This document shows, in pieces, positions 7,329 through 15,014 of a stretch of DNA of 19,353 nucleotides (the stretch's first letter is position 1; each line of letters starts with the position of its first letter). A program made the position numbers and the translations under genes. The stretch is from Pedobacter sp. UBA5917 (GTDB lineage: Bacteria > Bacteroidota > Bacteroidia > Sphingobacteriales > Sphingobacteriaceae), in contig NZ_DJDT01000168.1 of NCBI RefSeq assembly GCF_002432345.1, positions 1 through 19,353 of the forward strand, written 5' to 3'. The notes beneath the pieces are model-generated. The model searched no databases. It saw only the letters and a list, made by a program, of their open reading frames with translations, and was not told the origin of the DNA.

Positions 7329-7994
7329 ATGGGTAAAATAAAAGCCTTGCTTTTCGATTTAGACGGTACGTTGATTGATTCTGAATTTTTTCATTTTGAG
7401 TGCTGGAACGAAATCCTGAATGAACACAATGTAGTATTGGAATATAAAGATTGGCTGGCTAATTATGCGGGGGTACCTTTGCCCCAAAATGCCAGGAACC
7501 TATTGACTAAATATGAAATTGAAGCAGTTTTAGAAGAAGTAATTGCCCGACGTGAAAACCTTACTTTAGAAAGGTTGAAAACTAAAGACGTAAATCTGAT
7601 GCCATTTGCCTTGCCTTTTATCGAGTTTTTTTACGAAAAAGGTTTAACACTGGCCATTGTAACCTCGAGTCCGAGGAAAGATGTAGAAGCCATATTTGAA
7701 AGAAACGGACTGGGAAAATATTTCAGTTTGATCATTACCCGTACCGAAGTGAGCAAAAGCAAACCCGATCCGGAAAGTTATAATGTTTGCGTAGAAAAGT
7801 TAAACCTTGCTAAAGATGAATGCATTGTTTTTGAAGATACCATCAATGGTGTTAAATCAGCTTTGGCTGCGGGTATAACCTGTTATGCCATCCAAAGTAA
7901 TGTACGTGCGCACCAAAAGCTTAAAGTGGCCGATGAACTGTTCCTGAGTTTTGCCAACGCGAAAGAATTTATGCTTCAAAAAGAATTGATCTAA
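7329..7994 (+). CDS. HAD-superfamily phosphatase (beta-phosphoglucomutase-like, subfamily IA)
   Basis: A 221-residue cytosolic HAD hydrolase. Motif I is FDLDGTL (nucleophile Asp10, acid/base Asp12), motif II is VTSSP (Thr112/Ser113), motif III lysine is Lys145 in KSKPDP, and motif IV is VFEDTINGVKSA (Glu169-Asp170). The helical cap lies between residues 15 and 85. This arrangement is typical of sugar-phosphate phosphatases and beta-phosphoglucomutases; the exact substrate is not deducible. The start ATG is 17 bases after the stop of the phytase-like gene, which suggests co-transcription. The gene converges on the response regulator at 7998, with only 3 bases between the two stop codons, so no separate terminator fits between them and their 3' ends must overlap. 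Confidence 0.92.
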   Translation: MGKIKALLFDLDGTLIDSEFFHFECWNEILNEHNVVLEYKDWLANYAGVPLPQNARNLLTKYEIEAVLEEVIARRENLTLERLKTKDVNLMPFALPFIEFFYEKGLTLAIVTSSPRKDVEAIFERNGLGKYFSLIITRTEVSKSKPDPESYNVCVEKLNLAKDECIVFEDTINGVKSALAAGITCYAIQSNVRAHQKLKVADELFLSFANAKEFMLQKELI

Positions 7995-7997
7995 CGA

Positions 7998-8633
7998 TTA
8001 AAGTAAGCCCTGGCCTGTGGCATTGCTGATCAGTTCGGCAATGTTCTTGGCATGAAGTTTCTGTAGCAGGTTCTTTTTATGGTTATCAACCGTAAATTTG
8101 CTCAAAAAGAGTATCTCTGCAATTTTCGAGGCAGTTAAACCCTGCGCCACCAGTTTCAGGATTTCACTTTCCCTTGAGGTGAGTTTTACAAAACCCCATT
8201 TTGTTTTAGCTGGCGATTTCGATATTACGTCAGAAACCCCTTTGCTAAAAGTAATCTTACCTCCGAGGGCCTCGTTTATGCAATTGCCGATTTCATCTAT
8301 AGGTGCATTTTTAAGGATGTAACCATTTGCGCCGTTTTCGAGCATTTTGGTAATGGCACTCCTTTCCTGGTGGTTGCTTAAAGCAATTACAATGGTGTTA
8401 GGCGCTATCCTTTTAATTTCCCTGCATAGTATCATGCCATTGATATCGGGCAGGATAATATCGATAAGGGTAATATTAACGGGATTTTTTTTAATGTAGG
8501 TAAGCAGATCCTGTCCGTTGGTAAAACTGGCTATAATTTCAAATCCATCGTTTTTTCCCAATAACTTGGTTAACCCCTCTATAATAATGGGGTGATCATC
8601 GGCAATAACGAGTGTTGGTTTAGACTTTAACAT
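7998..8633 (-). CDS. NarL/FixJ-family response regulator (system 1)
   Basis: A 211-residue response regulator. The receiver domain (about 6-125) has the acidic pair Asp12-Asp13, phospho-acceptor Asp58 in LIDIILPDING, Ser86 in ALSNH and Lys108 in YILKNA. The LuxR-type helix-turn-helix (about 150-206) shows LTSRESEILKLVAQG and the recognition-helix region FLSKFTVDNHKKNLLQKL. It is expected to bind DNA as a dimer when phosphorylated. The start ATG overlaps the end of the partner kinase gene by 14 bases, so the pair is translationally coupled. Its likely target is the divergent promoter next to the kinase gene, where direct repeats are seen at 10681-10722 (inference). Confidence 0.95.
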   Translation of the reverse strand: MLKSKPTLVIADDHPIIIEGLTKLLGKNDGFEIIASFTNGQDLLTYIKKNPVNITLIDIILPDINGMILCREIKRIAPNTIVIALSNHQERSAITKMLENGANGYILKNAPIDEIGNCINEALGGKITFSKGVSDVISKSPAKTKWGFVKLTSRESEILKLVAQGLTASKIAEILFLSKFTVDNHKKNLLQKLHAKNIAELISNATGQGLL

Positions 8634-10563
8634 TGAGTTCTATATTAATTGAGGTGCCGGGCTGACTGATCCGGGTACCTATTTCTATTTTTCCATTTAA
8701 ATACGCCACGCGGCTTTTAATATTGTTTAAGCCGATTCCGGCTTTTCCCTTTTGCTGATCATTATTAAACCCTCTGCCATCATCTTCGAGCGTAATGAAA
8801 AAAATATTTTTGTGCTGGGTGCATTGCAATAGTACATTTTTGGCCTGTGCATGCTTTACCACATTGGTAAGCAGTTCCTGTATAATACGGTAAATGGATA
8901 CCTGGGTTTGTTGTGGGATGGTATTTTTAATATTGATGAGCTGACAATCAATTTCCAGGTTGTCGGATGTGAGAGATTCGCATAGATCTTTAACTGCGGC
9001 TTCCAAACCGATATTCAGGAGCATTTCGGGCATCATACCATGTGCAATGCGCCTCAGTTCGTTTATAGAATGATCGAGTTGATGTGTGATTTCATCGAGC
9101 TCGGCAGCAGGTTTTTCTTTGGCAAATTGCCATAGATTAAATTTAACCACCGCAAGCACATTGCCCAAACCATCATGCAGATCCCTGGCCACCCTGTACC
9201 TTTCTACTTCCTGGCCCTGAAGCATGGCATTCCTCAGCCTAATTTCTTCTCTCTGCGCAGCAAGTTTTTTCTGATTACGGTAATAGTATACGGCAAAAAT
9301 AGATACAGATAATATTAACAAACTTACTACGCCTAATAACCAGTTTAGCAGGCGGCTGTTTTTAGCCGATAAGTTGGCTTTTTGGTTGGCCATATTCAGT
9401 GCAGCAATTTTTTTCTGGTTTTCGGCTGTTTTGAATTTGATTTCAATCTGATTTATTCTACGCAGCACATCCTGTTTAGTTAAGCTATCGTTTAAAGCGA
9501 CATATTTTGCCAACCAGTTATAAGCCATTTTGCTATTGCCCAATTTACCATAAAGATTAGCCAGGTCGGAATAGTAGATTAACGTATTTACAGAAAATTT
9601 AGAAGCTGGTTTTTTTAGAATGTTTTCAATCACGGCGATTGCATTTTTATAATCACCTTGATCGGTTAATATTTTGTATTTTTCGAAATAAAGCTTTTCT
9701 GTTGGGTAGGGATTAGTTATTTGTATTGCATAGCTAAGCCCATTTTTTATATTCTGCAATGCCTCAACAAATGCTTTAATTTTTCTGTTGTACATCGCAT
9801 AGGCCAGATAATATTCAACATAAGCTCTAGGGTCATTGGATTCCTTTAAAATAAGCTTGGCCGAGTGTAATGTTATTTTTGCAGATTCAATTTTATTATT
9901 ATTTAAATAATTTTTGCTTGCAATAGCGTATGTTTTCAGTAACCGATTTACATCTATTAGTTTTGCTCGTTTAAAAATCGAAATGGCTAATTTAAAATAT
10001 TCTTCAGCCTTCCCATATTGCTTTTGGTTTCCAAATACTAAAGCCAGATCGTGATAGTACTTTCCCAAATATTCATCATTTCCGGCTTTTTTGATCAAAG
10101 GGATACATTTATTCAATAAAATATCTACCATTAAAAGTTCGTCATCTTTCAGTTGTTGCAAAGTGGCATAATTACCCCAAGCTTTTGCCCTAATAAAAAA
10201 TGCTTCTTTGGTATTGAATTTTGAAAGCTGTTTATCTGCCTCCATGTAATAAAACTCGCTTTTTTGAGTATTAATCGGGGTATTGTATGCAGCCAGATAA
10301 TAATAATATACCGCCTTTAAATACGGATACTTAGAACCATACTTTAAACTCTCAATAAGATAGTGCTTTGATTTTACAGAGTCGATTTCGGCCCAATGAT
10401 ATGATAGTTTAAAAAAAGCCCGGGCTTTTATGCTGTCGGATGATGTACTTTTGGTTAGTTTAACCAAACTATCAGGATATCGCTTATCTGTTACCGAAAG
10501 TTGTGCGAAAGTATACATATAGCTACCCGCTAGAAACAAACAAACCAAAAATAATTTTCTCAT
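8620..10563 (-). CDS. TPR-sensor histidine kinase, HisKA_3/NarX type (system 1)
   Basis: A 647-residue membrane kinase, partner of the regulator at 7998. Residues 1-21 are a signal peptide or first membrane segment. Residues about 30-390 are helical with tetratricopeptide-type repeats and should face the periplasm. A coiled stretch and a transmembrane helix (about 406-428) lead into the kinase core. The H box is ARDLHDGLGN with phospho-acceptor His463. The ATPase domain has the N box ELLTNVVKHA (Asn567), G1 EDDGRGF (Asp595) and G2 GIGLNNIKSR (609-618). All key residues are present. The sensor half (DNA about 9500-10560) looks more AT-rich than the kinase half, as often seen in fast-evolving sensor regions. 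The signal sensed is unknown. It is divergent from the lipoprotein at 10817. Confidence 0.94.
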   Translation of the reverse strand: MRKLFLVCLFLAGSYMYTFAQLSVTDKRYPDSLVKLTKSTSSDSIKARAFFKLSYHWAEIDSVKSKHYLIESLKYGSKYPYLKAVYYYYLAAYNTPINTQKSEFYYMEADKQLSKFNTKEAFFIRAKAWGNYATLQQLKDDELLMVDILLNKCIPLIKKAGNDEYLGKYYHDLALVFGNQKQYGKAEEYFKLAISIFKRAKLIDVNRLLKTYAIASKNYLNNNKIESAKITLHSAKLILKESNDPRAYVEYYLAYAMYNRKIKAFVEALQNIKNGLSYAIQITNPYPTEKLYFEKYKILTDQGDYKNAIAVIENILKKPASKFSVNTLIYYSDLANLYGKLGNSKMAYNWLAKYVALNDSLTKQDVLRRINQIEIKFKTAENQKKIAALNMANQKANLSAKNSRLLNWLLGVVSLLILSVSIFAVYYYRNQKKLAAQREEIRLRNAMLQGQEVERYRVARDLHDGLGNVLAVVKFNLWQFAKEKPAAELDEITHQLDHSINELRRIAHGMMPEMLLNIGLEAAVKDLCESLTSDNLEIDCQLINIKNTIPQQTQVSIYRIIQELLTNVVKHAQAKNVLLQCTQHKNIFFITLEDDGRGFNNDQQKGKAGIGLNNIKSRVAYLNGKIEIGTRISQPGTSINIELNVKV

Positions 10564-10594
10564 CTATTTAAAATTATAACATTAGTTAAGTGCG

Positions 10595-10633
10595 TTGTGG
10601 TTAGGGAGAAATGCACAAATGCATTAACCGCAA
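10595..10633. promoter_or_regulatory. Inverted repeat TTGTGGTTA ... TAACCGCAA in divergent gap
   Basis: TTGTGGTTA (10595-10603) and TAACCGCAA (10625-10633) are inverted with one mismatch and a 21-base spacer. TTGTGGTTA also occurs at 18845-18853 in the equivalent gap of the second system. It could be a regulator site near the kinase promoter, but the arms are short and chance is possible. Confidence 0.3.
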
Positions 10634-10680
10634 TCAATTATGGGATAATCTAATTTAAGGTAAAAAAAACAGATCGTATA

Positions 10681-10722
10681 GCTATTTATAGCTATATAGA
10701 AAAACAGTTATTTGTAGCTATA
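10681..10722 (+). promoter_or_regulatory. Two 16-bp direct repeats, candidate activator site
   Basis: GCTATTTATAGCTATA (10681-10696) and GTTATTTGTAGCTATA (10707-10722) match at 14 of 16 bases with a 26-bp period. The second copy ends 20 bases before the -7 box at 10743 and so covers the place where a -33 box would be. This is a typical layout for an activator-dependent promoter, and the adjacent NarL-type regulator is the natural candidate. Confidence 0.55.
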
Positions 10723-10742
10723 GGCAGACTATTTATTGGAGG

Positions 10743-10750
10743 TAACTTTG
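10743..10750 (+). promoter_or_regulatory. -7 box TAACTTTG of lipoprotein promoter
   Basis: TAACTTTG fits the Bacteroidota -7 consensus TAnnTTTG exactly. No TTTG is found at the usual 19-21 base spacing upstream; the direct repeats lie there instead. The leader to the ATG at 10817 would be roughly 60 bases. Confidence 0.5.
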
Positions 10751-10816
10751 ATAATAGATAATCAGGGATGCCGAAAACTGTTGATAAGAGTAGGCCTATT
10801 GAAAAAACAAATACCT

Positions 10817-11272
10817 ATGAAAAAATTAAGTTTAATGATATGCTTGTTAGCATTTAGTACAATAGTTTTTAATGGTTGTAAAAAGAAAGATAACATTGAT
10901 GAACCCGATCTAAGAGGAAAAACATATAAGTTTACTGTTACCAGCACGGGCGTCCTAGCTACAGATGATATAGATGTTACGTTTACTGGAGGATCGTCAG
11001 CCAATGCTAAAACCTTACTTAAAATAGACGGTGTAACACAAGATAACCAGCAGGTAGTAACACTTACTAGGGCACAAATTACAAAATCGGGTGGTACAGT
11101 TGTAGAGTCAGCTGTGCCGTTGATTGTATGTGGATTTGACCTCGGTGGCTTTAGTGGTACAACAGGGCATACTTTTACTGTAAAAGTAGTACCTGTAGTT
11201 GATGGTACACCTGCAACAACAGTATCTAAAACCTTTACTACACAAACGTTCTATCAATCTTACGATTATTAG
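10817..11272 (+). CDS. Small secreted lipoprotein, unknown function
   Basis: A 151-residue predicted lipoprotein. The ATG at 10817 is chosen because it starts directly with MKKLSLM and a hydrophobic stretch ending in the lipobox FNGC (Cys21). A longer frame opens at TTG 10736, but its first 27 residues look non-coding and contain the putative -7 box. After the Cys come Lys and Asp-rich residues and then a roughly 110-residue, Thr/Val/Gly-rich beta-type domain (YKFTVTST ... HTFTVKVVP ... VSKTFTTQ), suggesting an immunoglobulin-like fold. No known family is recognised. It is first in a plus-strand series of envelope genes and is divergent from the kinase gene of system 1, so it may be its target or accessory (inference). 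Confidence 0.8.
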   Translation: MKKLSLMICLLAFSTIVFNGCKKKDNIDEPDLRGKTYKFTVTSTGVLATDDIDVTFTGGSSANAKTLLKIDGVTQDNQQVVTLTRAQITKSGGTVVESAVPLIVCGFDLGGFSGTTGHTFTVKVVPVVDGTPATTVSKTFTTQTFYQSYDY

Positions 11273-11275
11273 GTG

Positions 11276-11290
11276 GGTATTTGTAATACC
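11276..11290 (+). other. Stem-loop GGTATT-TGT-AATACC after lipoprotein gene
   Basis: Six-base arms pair perfectly around a 3-base loop, 4 bases after the stop codon. There is no T-run, so it is more likely a 3'-end stabiliser or processing stem than a terminator. Confidence 0.4.
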
Positions 11291-11339
11291 GTATTATAAC
11301 CTCAAAATTATAAAAAAAATAGGATTAACTAATAGTGGA

Positions 11340-11372
11340 TTTGGGGCACAAAGTAAAGTGTCTCAAATTTTG
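11340..11372 (+). promoter_or_regulatory. Candidate promoter TTTG-N21-AAATTTTG before barrel gene
   Basis: TTTG (11340-11343) and AAATTTTG (11365-11372, one mismatch to TAnnTTTG) are separated by 21 bases, matching Bacteroidota promoter spacing. It lies 62 bases before the ATG at 11435 and would give the barrel gene its own promoter. Confidence 0.35.
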
Positions 11373-11434
11373 TACAGCTTTACCTGATGTCTGGTCAGAA
11401 AATCTATTTTAAACAGTTACTTAATCAATCAAAC

Positions 11435-11977
11435 ATGAAAAAACAACTATTATTTATTACATTATTTACCCTTTCTATATTAGGAGTTAACGCTCAATCT
11501 AAATTTTCATTTAACAAAGGCGATAACCTGTTTAACGTGGGGGTTGGTATCGGTAGTCCGTATTTTGGAACTGGTTATAGCTCCTCTTTACCGGTTAATC
11601 CATCGGTGAGTTACGAAGTAGGCGTGTCAAACGCCATTAGTGTTGGTGGACAGGTATCGTATGCAAGTTCCAAATACGATGGTTATAACTATACCTTTAA
11701 GGAAAGTGCCATTTACTTTGGTGCGAGGGGTTCGTACCACTTTAACCAGTTGCTTAATATTAATCCAAAATTCGATCTGTATGGTGGCGCCAGTTTGGGT
11801 TATGTTACCGTAAGTATAAGCGATAACCAGAGCACTGTTACCGGTACAGCAAGTGGCTTTGGTTTCGGGCTTTATGCCGGTGGTAAATACTATTTAGGAT
11901 CCAGTACGGCTATTTACTCTGAGCTGGGTTATCAGAGTCTTTCATTTTTAAATGTCGGGGTGGCGTTTAAATTTTAA
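11435..11977 (+). CDS. Small outer-membrane beta-barrel protein
   Basis: A 180-residue outer-membrane protein of the small 8-strand OmpA/OmpX-like type common in Bacteroidota (OMP_b-brl class). The start at 11435 (MKKQLLF) gives a normal signal peptide ending GVNA before QSKF; an upstream in-frame ATG at 11387 would put 16 extra polar residues in front. The mature part alternates polar and hydrophobic residues in strands rich in Gly, Tyr and Ser (VGVGIGS, YEVGVSN, IYFGARGSYHF, FGLYAGGKYYL) and ends in Phe (VGVAFKF), the usual C-terminal barrel signature. No enzymatic motif is seen. It sits between a lipoprotein and an unknown secreted protein on the same strand, 63 bases before the latter, so joint expression is likely. 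Confidence 0.87.
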   Translation: MKKQLLFITLFTLSILGVNAQSKFSFNKGDNLFNVGVGIGSPYFGTGYSSSLPVNPSVSYEVGVSNAISVGGQVSYASSKYDGYNYTFKESAIYFGARGSYHFNQLLNINPKFDLYGGASLGYVTVSISDNQSTVTGTASGFGFGLYAGGKYYLGSSTAIYSELGYQSLSFLNVGVAFKF

Positions 11978-12040
11978 GCTAAGTAATTGCCTTTACCATT
12001 AATGCCAATTGTTGAATCTTTTACAGTTAATCTACGAAAA

Positions 12041-12427
12041 ATGAAAAATCAGCTTAAATTAATTGCATTATCCCTATTGATTATTTTAGGAGGTTTAATG
12101 CCTCAAAATTCATCAGTATTTGCTTACAGGGCCAAAGATCCTCTTGTGATCGAAGTGGTGGCCAAACAGAAAACGGTAGAAGAAGCATTAACAGCTGTTA
12201 AAATGGTTTTGCTCCAAAAGAAATTTATTTCTGCCAACGGTGTTCAAAAAAACTCACTTAATGCGATTAGAACCACCATGGCAAAAGCCGATTATTTTGT
12301 TGCCGATGCTACCGCAATACAGGCCAATGGAAAGATAAAAGTTACGGTCACTTTTGTTAAAGTAGGTACCGGTTTTTTAAATCTGAAAAAAGTTGCAGAA
12401 GAAGTAAAAACTGAATTAGAGAAGTAG
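12041..12427 (+). CDS. Secreted 128-residue protein of unknown family
   Basis: A small exported protein I do not recognise. The ATG at 12041 (MKNQLKLIA) is preferred because it begins a good signal peptide with a cleavage site after SSVFA; a frame opening at 11987 adds 18 residues ahead of it. The mature part, about 100 residues, reads as strand (LVIEVVA), helix (TVEEALTAVKMVLLQKKF), two long strands (NAIRTTMAK, KIKVTVTFVKVG) and a C-terminal charged helix (LKKVAEEVKTELEK). This beta-alpha-beta-beta-alpha order recalls small periplasmic domains found in lipoproteins such as the LptE or BamC type, but no homology can be claimed. It lies between a small barrel protein and a TonB-receptor-like barrel, so a role in the outer membrane is a fair guess. 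Confidence 0.75.
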   Translation: MKNQLKLIALSLLIILGGLMPQNSSVFAYRAKDPLVIEVVAKQKTVEEALTAVKMVLLQKKFISANGVQKNSLNAIRTTMAKADYFVADATAIQANGKIKVTVTFVKVGTGFLNLKKVAEEVKTELEK

Positions 12428-12450
12428 CACTTTACGGTTTCAATAAAGTG
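12428..12450 (+). other. Intra-cluster stem-loop CACTTTA ... TAAAGTG
   Basis: Seven-base arms (12428-12434 and 12444-12450) pair perfectly around a 9-base loop, starting on the base after the stop codon at 12427. With no T-run it could act as a processing or partial termination site that changes the ratio of the flanking gene products. Confidence 0.45.
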
Positions 12451-12506
12451 ATCCTTGATAAAATAAGCAGATGAGCAATATTCTTATACCTGTTTTTATT
12501 GCCAGA

Positions 12507-14909
12507 ATGATGAATAGATTAATATTTGTAAGTTTCATATTGCTCATCTCTGCTTTAGTATCGCATGCACAGGAAAAGATAAAGTTACAGGGCTTTGTTA
12601 AAGACAGTATAAGCCAGGATGTAATTACCTATGCAACGGTGAGCCTGTTAAAAAAAAATGATCCAAAATCATTGGTTACAAATACATTCTCAGATAATAA
12701 AGGGCAATTTATCCTTAACAGCGATACCGGAGATTATATTCTATTCATAAACCTCATGGGGTATAACAGGTTAACAAGAAATATCAGGGTTTACCCGGGC
12801 ATGTTGACCGAACTGGGTACTTTTTTGATAAAACCATCAGCCAACCAGTTGCAGCAGGTAACCATTACGGGCCAAAAACCTTTGATAGAGCAGGACAGGG
12901 ATAAACTGGTTTATAATGTGGAGCAGGATCCGGCCGCCAAAGGTGAAAGCCTGACCGAAATTTTCAGAAAAGTACCCATGTTGAGCGTAGATGGCGAAGG
13001 TAATGTACGGTTAAACGGGCAGGGTAATTTTAAGGTATTGTTAAACGGACGTGAAACTGCGATGTTTGCCCAAAGTGTAAAGGATGCACTTAACGGGTTT
13101 CCGGGTGCGGTAGTATCAAAAATTGAGGTGATTACCTCACCCTCTGCAAAATATGATGCGGAAGGTATTGGAGGTCTGATCAACATTATTACCAAAAAAG
13201 CAATATTCGGTTATAATGGTTATATGGGTTTACATTACTCTAATATAAATTATTCTGCCAACACTAATCTGAGTTTCAGGAAAGGCAAGTTTGCCATTAC
13301 TGCTACCTATTTTCTTAGTGGAAACCACAACAATAAAGCACAGGTAACCAGCGAAACACTGCCCTTGCAAACTGCTGCATACCAAAGAAGGTTTCTGGAA
13401 GGTGAGCGTATTACCAACCGTTTTTCCAACAGCGGGATTTTCGAAATGAGCTACAACATCGATACGCTGCAAACCGTTGTGCTTTATGCCAATGTGGATG
13501 GAGGTAACACCAAAAGTAGGTTTACACAAAATATTACCACCAGTTTTGTAGATAAAGTGGAACAAGTTGATTTTTTTACACAAAATGTGAAGAATAATTT
13601 TCCTTCATATGGGCTCGGAAGCGATTTTATCAGGAAGTTTAAGGGAAATCCGGATAAAGAACTGAGTTTTAGATTTAATGGTCAGTTTAGCAGAAATGAT
13701 GGATTGAATACAAGTCTGCTCGATATGACCAGTACCGATCTTTTCAGGCAGAACGATAGCTATTCGAAAAATAGGGAGTATACATTGCAAACAGATTTTA
13801 TACAACCTTTTACCAAGGTACTTAAATTGGAAACAGGTGCAAAATTTATTTTTAGGGATGCTGATGCCAACTATTTAAGTTTGAGCAGAACAGATGAAAG
13901 TTTGCCTTTTGAACCAGATTATTCAAATTCGGATAGTTTTGCCTACAAACAGCAGGTGTACAGCGGCTATGGCTCTTTATCGTTTGCACTGGATAAACTT
14001 AATTTCCGTACAGGTTTGCGTTTGGAACATACAACAGTTGATGGAGATTTTTTTAGTTCGAAAACGACTGTAAAGCAGGATTACACCATATTGATCCCCG
14101 ATTTTTCGATGAATACCAAACTGAGCAAAAATTACACGATAATTTTTGGATACAATAAACGTTTGCAAAGGCCATATATCAATGCACTCAACCCATTTAT
14201 CAACAATAACGACCCGCTGAATATTTCTTTTGGTAATCCTGATCTGAATGCACAGACCATCCATAGCCTTTCTTTCCAAAACCGCTTGGCCAGTGGGAAC
14301 AATTTTATAGCATTGGCCTTTAATGCTTCTTATTCGGGCAATATGATTGTACAATACACCACTTTTAACGAAAATAATGGAATAAGCACTACCCAATATG
14401 GCAATACCGGAAGGAATAAGGAAATTAGCGCCATGTTCACATCAGCACTTTCCTTAAAAAAATTGAATTGTGGTGTGTACACTACTGTGCGCTATAATAA
14501 AATTGAAAATTTGGCTGTTGCAACGCAGCATGAGGAGGGCTTTAGTGGTCAGGTAGGGGGATTCTTCTTTTATAAACCGGTTAAATCTTTTTCATTAAGC
14601 GGTAGCGGAGGTATTTCCAAATTACCATATAGTTTAATCAATACCTTAAAAGCCAATCCATATTACCAGGTAAACTTAGGCTATAAATTCTTCAGTAATA
14701 AGTTGAGTACAACGGTTAACTTCAATAATTTTTTCAGCAGGTCGCTTACCAATAGATCGTATACCGAAGATGTTAATTTCACGACAAATGCTACTACCAC
14801 CATTCCATTCAGGGTTGTTTTTGTTGGAGCTACTTACAATTTCGGTAAGTTAAAAGAAGATCTCTCGAAGAAAAAAGGGGTGAATAATGATGATCTGATC
14901 AACAATTAA
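12507..14909 (+). CDS. TonB-dependent-receptor-like outer-membrane beta-barrel protein
   Basis: An outer-membrane protein of about 800 residues. ATG 12507 (or 12510) is chosen because MMNRLIFV begins the signal peptide (ends VSHAQ near 22); ATG 12471 would add 12 residues. After it come a carboxypeptidase-regulatory-like domain (about 24-105, KIKLQGFVKDS ... GYNRLTRNIRV), a TonB plug-like region (about 110-235, QQVTITGQKPLIE, SLTEIFRKVPMLSVDGEG, VSKIEVITSPSAKYDAEG, GLINIITKK) and a long barrel (about 240-785) of the outer-membrane beta-barrel family often annotated OMP_b-brl_3. A short charged tail follows FGKLKEDL. Such proteins take up or secrete substrates or act in peptide and signal traffic; the ligand is unknown. 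No SusD-type partner is next to it, so a glycan-uptake role is not supported. It is the last gene before the terminator at 14947. Confidence 0.9.
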   Translation: MMNRLIFVSFILLISALVSHAQEKIKLQGFVKDSISQDVITYATVSLLKKNDPKSLVTNTFSDNKGQFILNSDTGDYILFINLMGYNRLTRNIRVYPGMLTELGTFLIKPSANQLQQVTITGQKPLIEQDRDKLVYNVEQDPAAKGESLTEIFRKVPMLSVDGEGNVRLNGQGNFKVLLNGRETAMFAQSVKDALNGFPGAVVSKIEVITSPSAKYDAEGIGGLINIITKKAIFGYNGYMGLHYSNINYSANTNLSFRKGKFAITATYFLSGNHNNKAQVTSETLPLQTAAYQRRFLEGERITNRFSNSGIFEMSYNIDTLQTVVLYANVDGGNTKSRFTQNITTSFVDKVEQVDFFTQNVKNNFPSYGLGSDFIRKFKGNPDKELSFRFNGQFSRNDGLNTSLLDMTSTDLFRQNDSYSKNREYTLQTDFIQPFTKVLKLETGAKFIFRDADANYLSLSRTDESLPFEPDYSNSDSFAYKQQVYSGYGSLSFALDKLNFRTGLRLEHTTVDGDFFSSKTTVKQDYTILIPDFSMNTKLSKNYTIIFGYNKRLQRPYINALNPFINNNDPLNISFGNPDLNAQTIHSLSFQNRLASGNNFIALAFNASYSGNMIVQYTTFNENNGISTTQYGNTGRNKEISAMFTSALSLKKLNCGVYTTVRYNKIENLAVATQHEEGFSGQVGGFFFYKPVKSFSLSGSGGISKLPYSLINTLKANPYYQVNLGYKFFSNKLSTTVNFNNFFSRSLTNRSYTEDVNFTTNATTTIPFRVVFVGATYNFGKLKEDLSKKKGVNNDDLINN

Positions 14910-14946
14910 TTTAAAAATTGCGCTTTAATGTTCGTTAGTGATTGGG

Positions 14947-14972
14947 GGCTGGCAAAAATGCCAGCCTTTTTT
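14947..14972 (+). terminator. Intrinsic terminator GGCTGGCA-AAAA-TGCCAGCC-T6
   Basis: Eight-base GC-rich arms (14947-14954 and 14959-14966) pair perfectly around AAAA and are followed by TTTTTT (14967-14972). It lies 37 bases after the barrel gene's stop codon and closes the envelope cluster. Confidence 0.93.
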
Positions 14973-15014
14973 ATCTCTAATTAAAAATGGTTACCTTGTA
15001 ATCAACGGTTCTGT

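Noticed and set aside
10736..10816. N-terminal extension of the lipoprotein from TTG 10736
   Set aside because: The extension precedes a clear lipoprotein signal that starts at ATG 10817, and it contains the TAACTTTG promoter box.
11987..12040. N-terminal extension of the 128-residue secreted protein
   Set aside because: The extra 18 residues would push the signal peptide inward; ATG 12041 gives a standard secreted N-terminus.
12507..14909. SusC-type glycan uptake receptor
   Set aside because: No SusD-type lipoprotein or glycan enzyme is adjacent, and the barrel is of the OMP_b-brl_3 type with about 800 residues, shorter than SusC.
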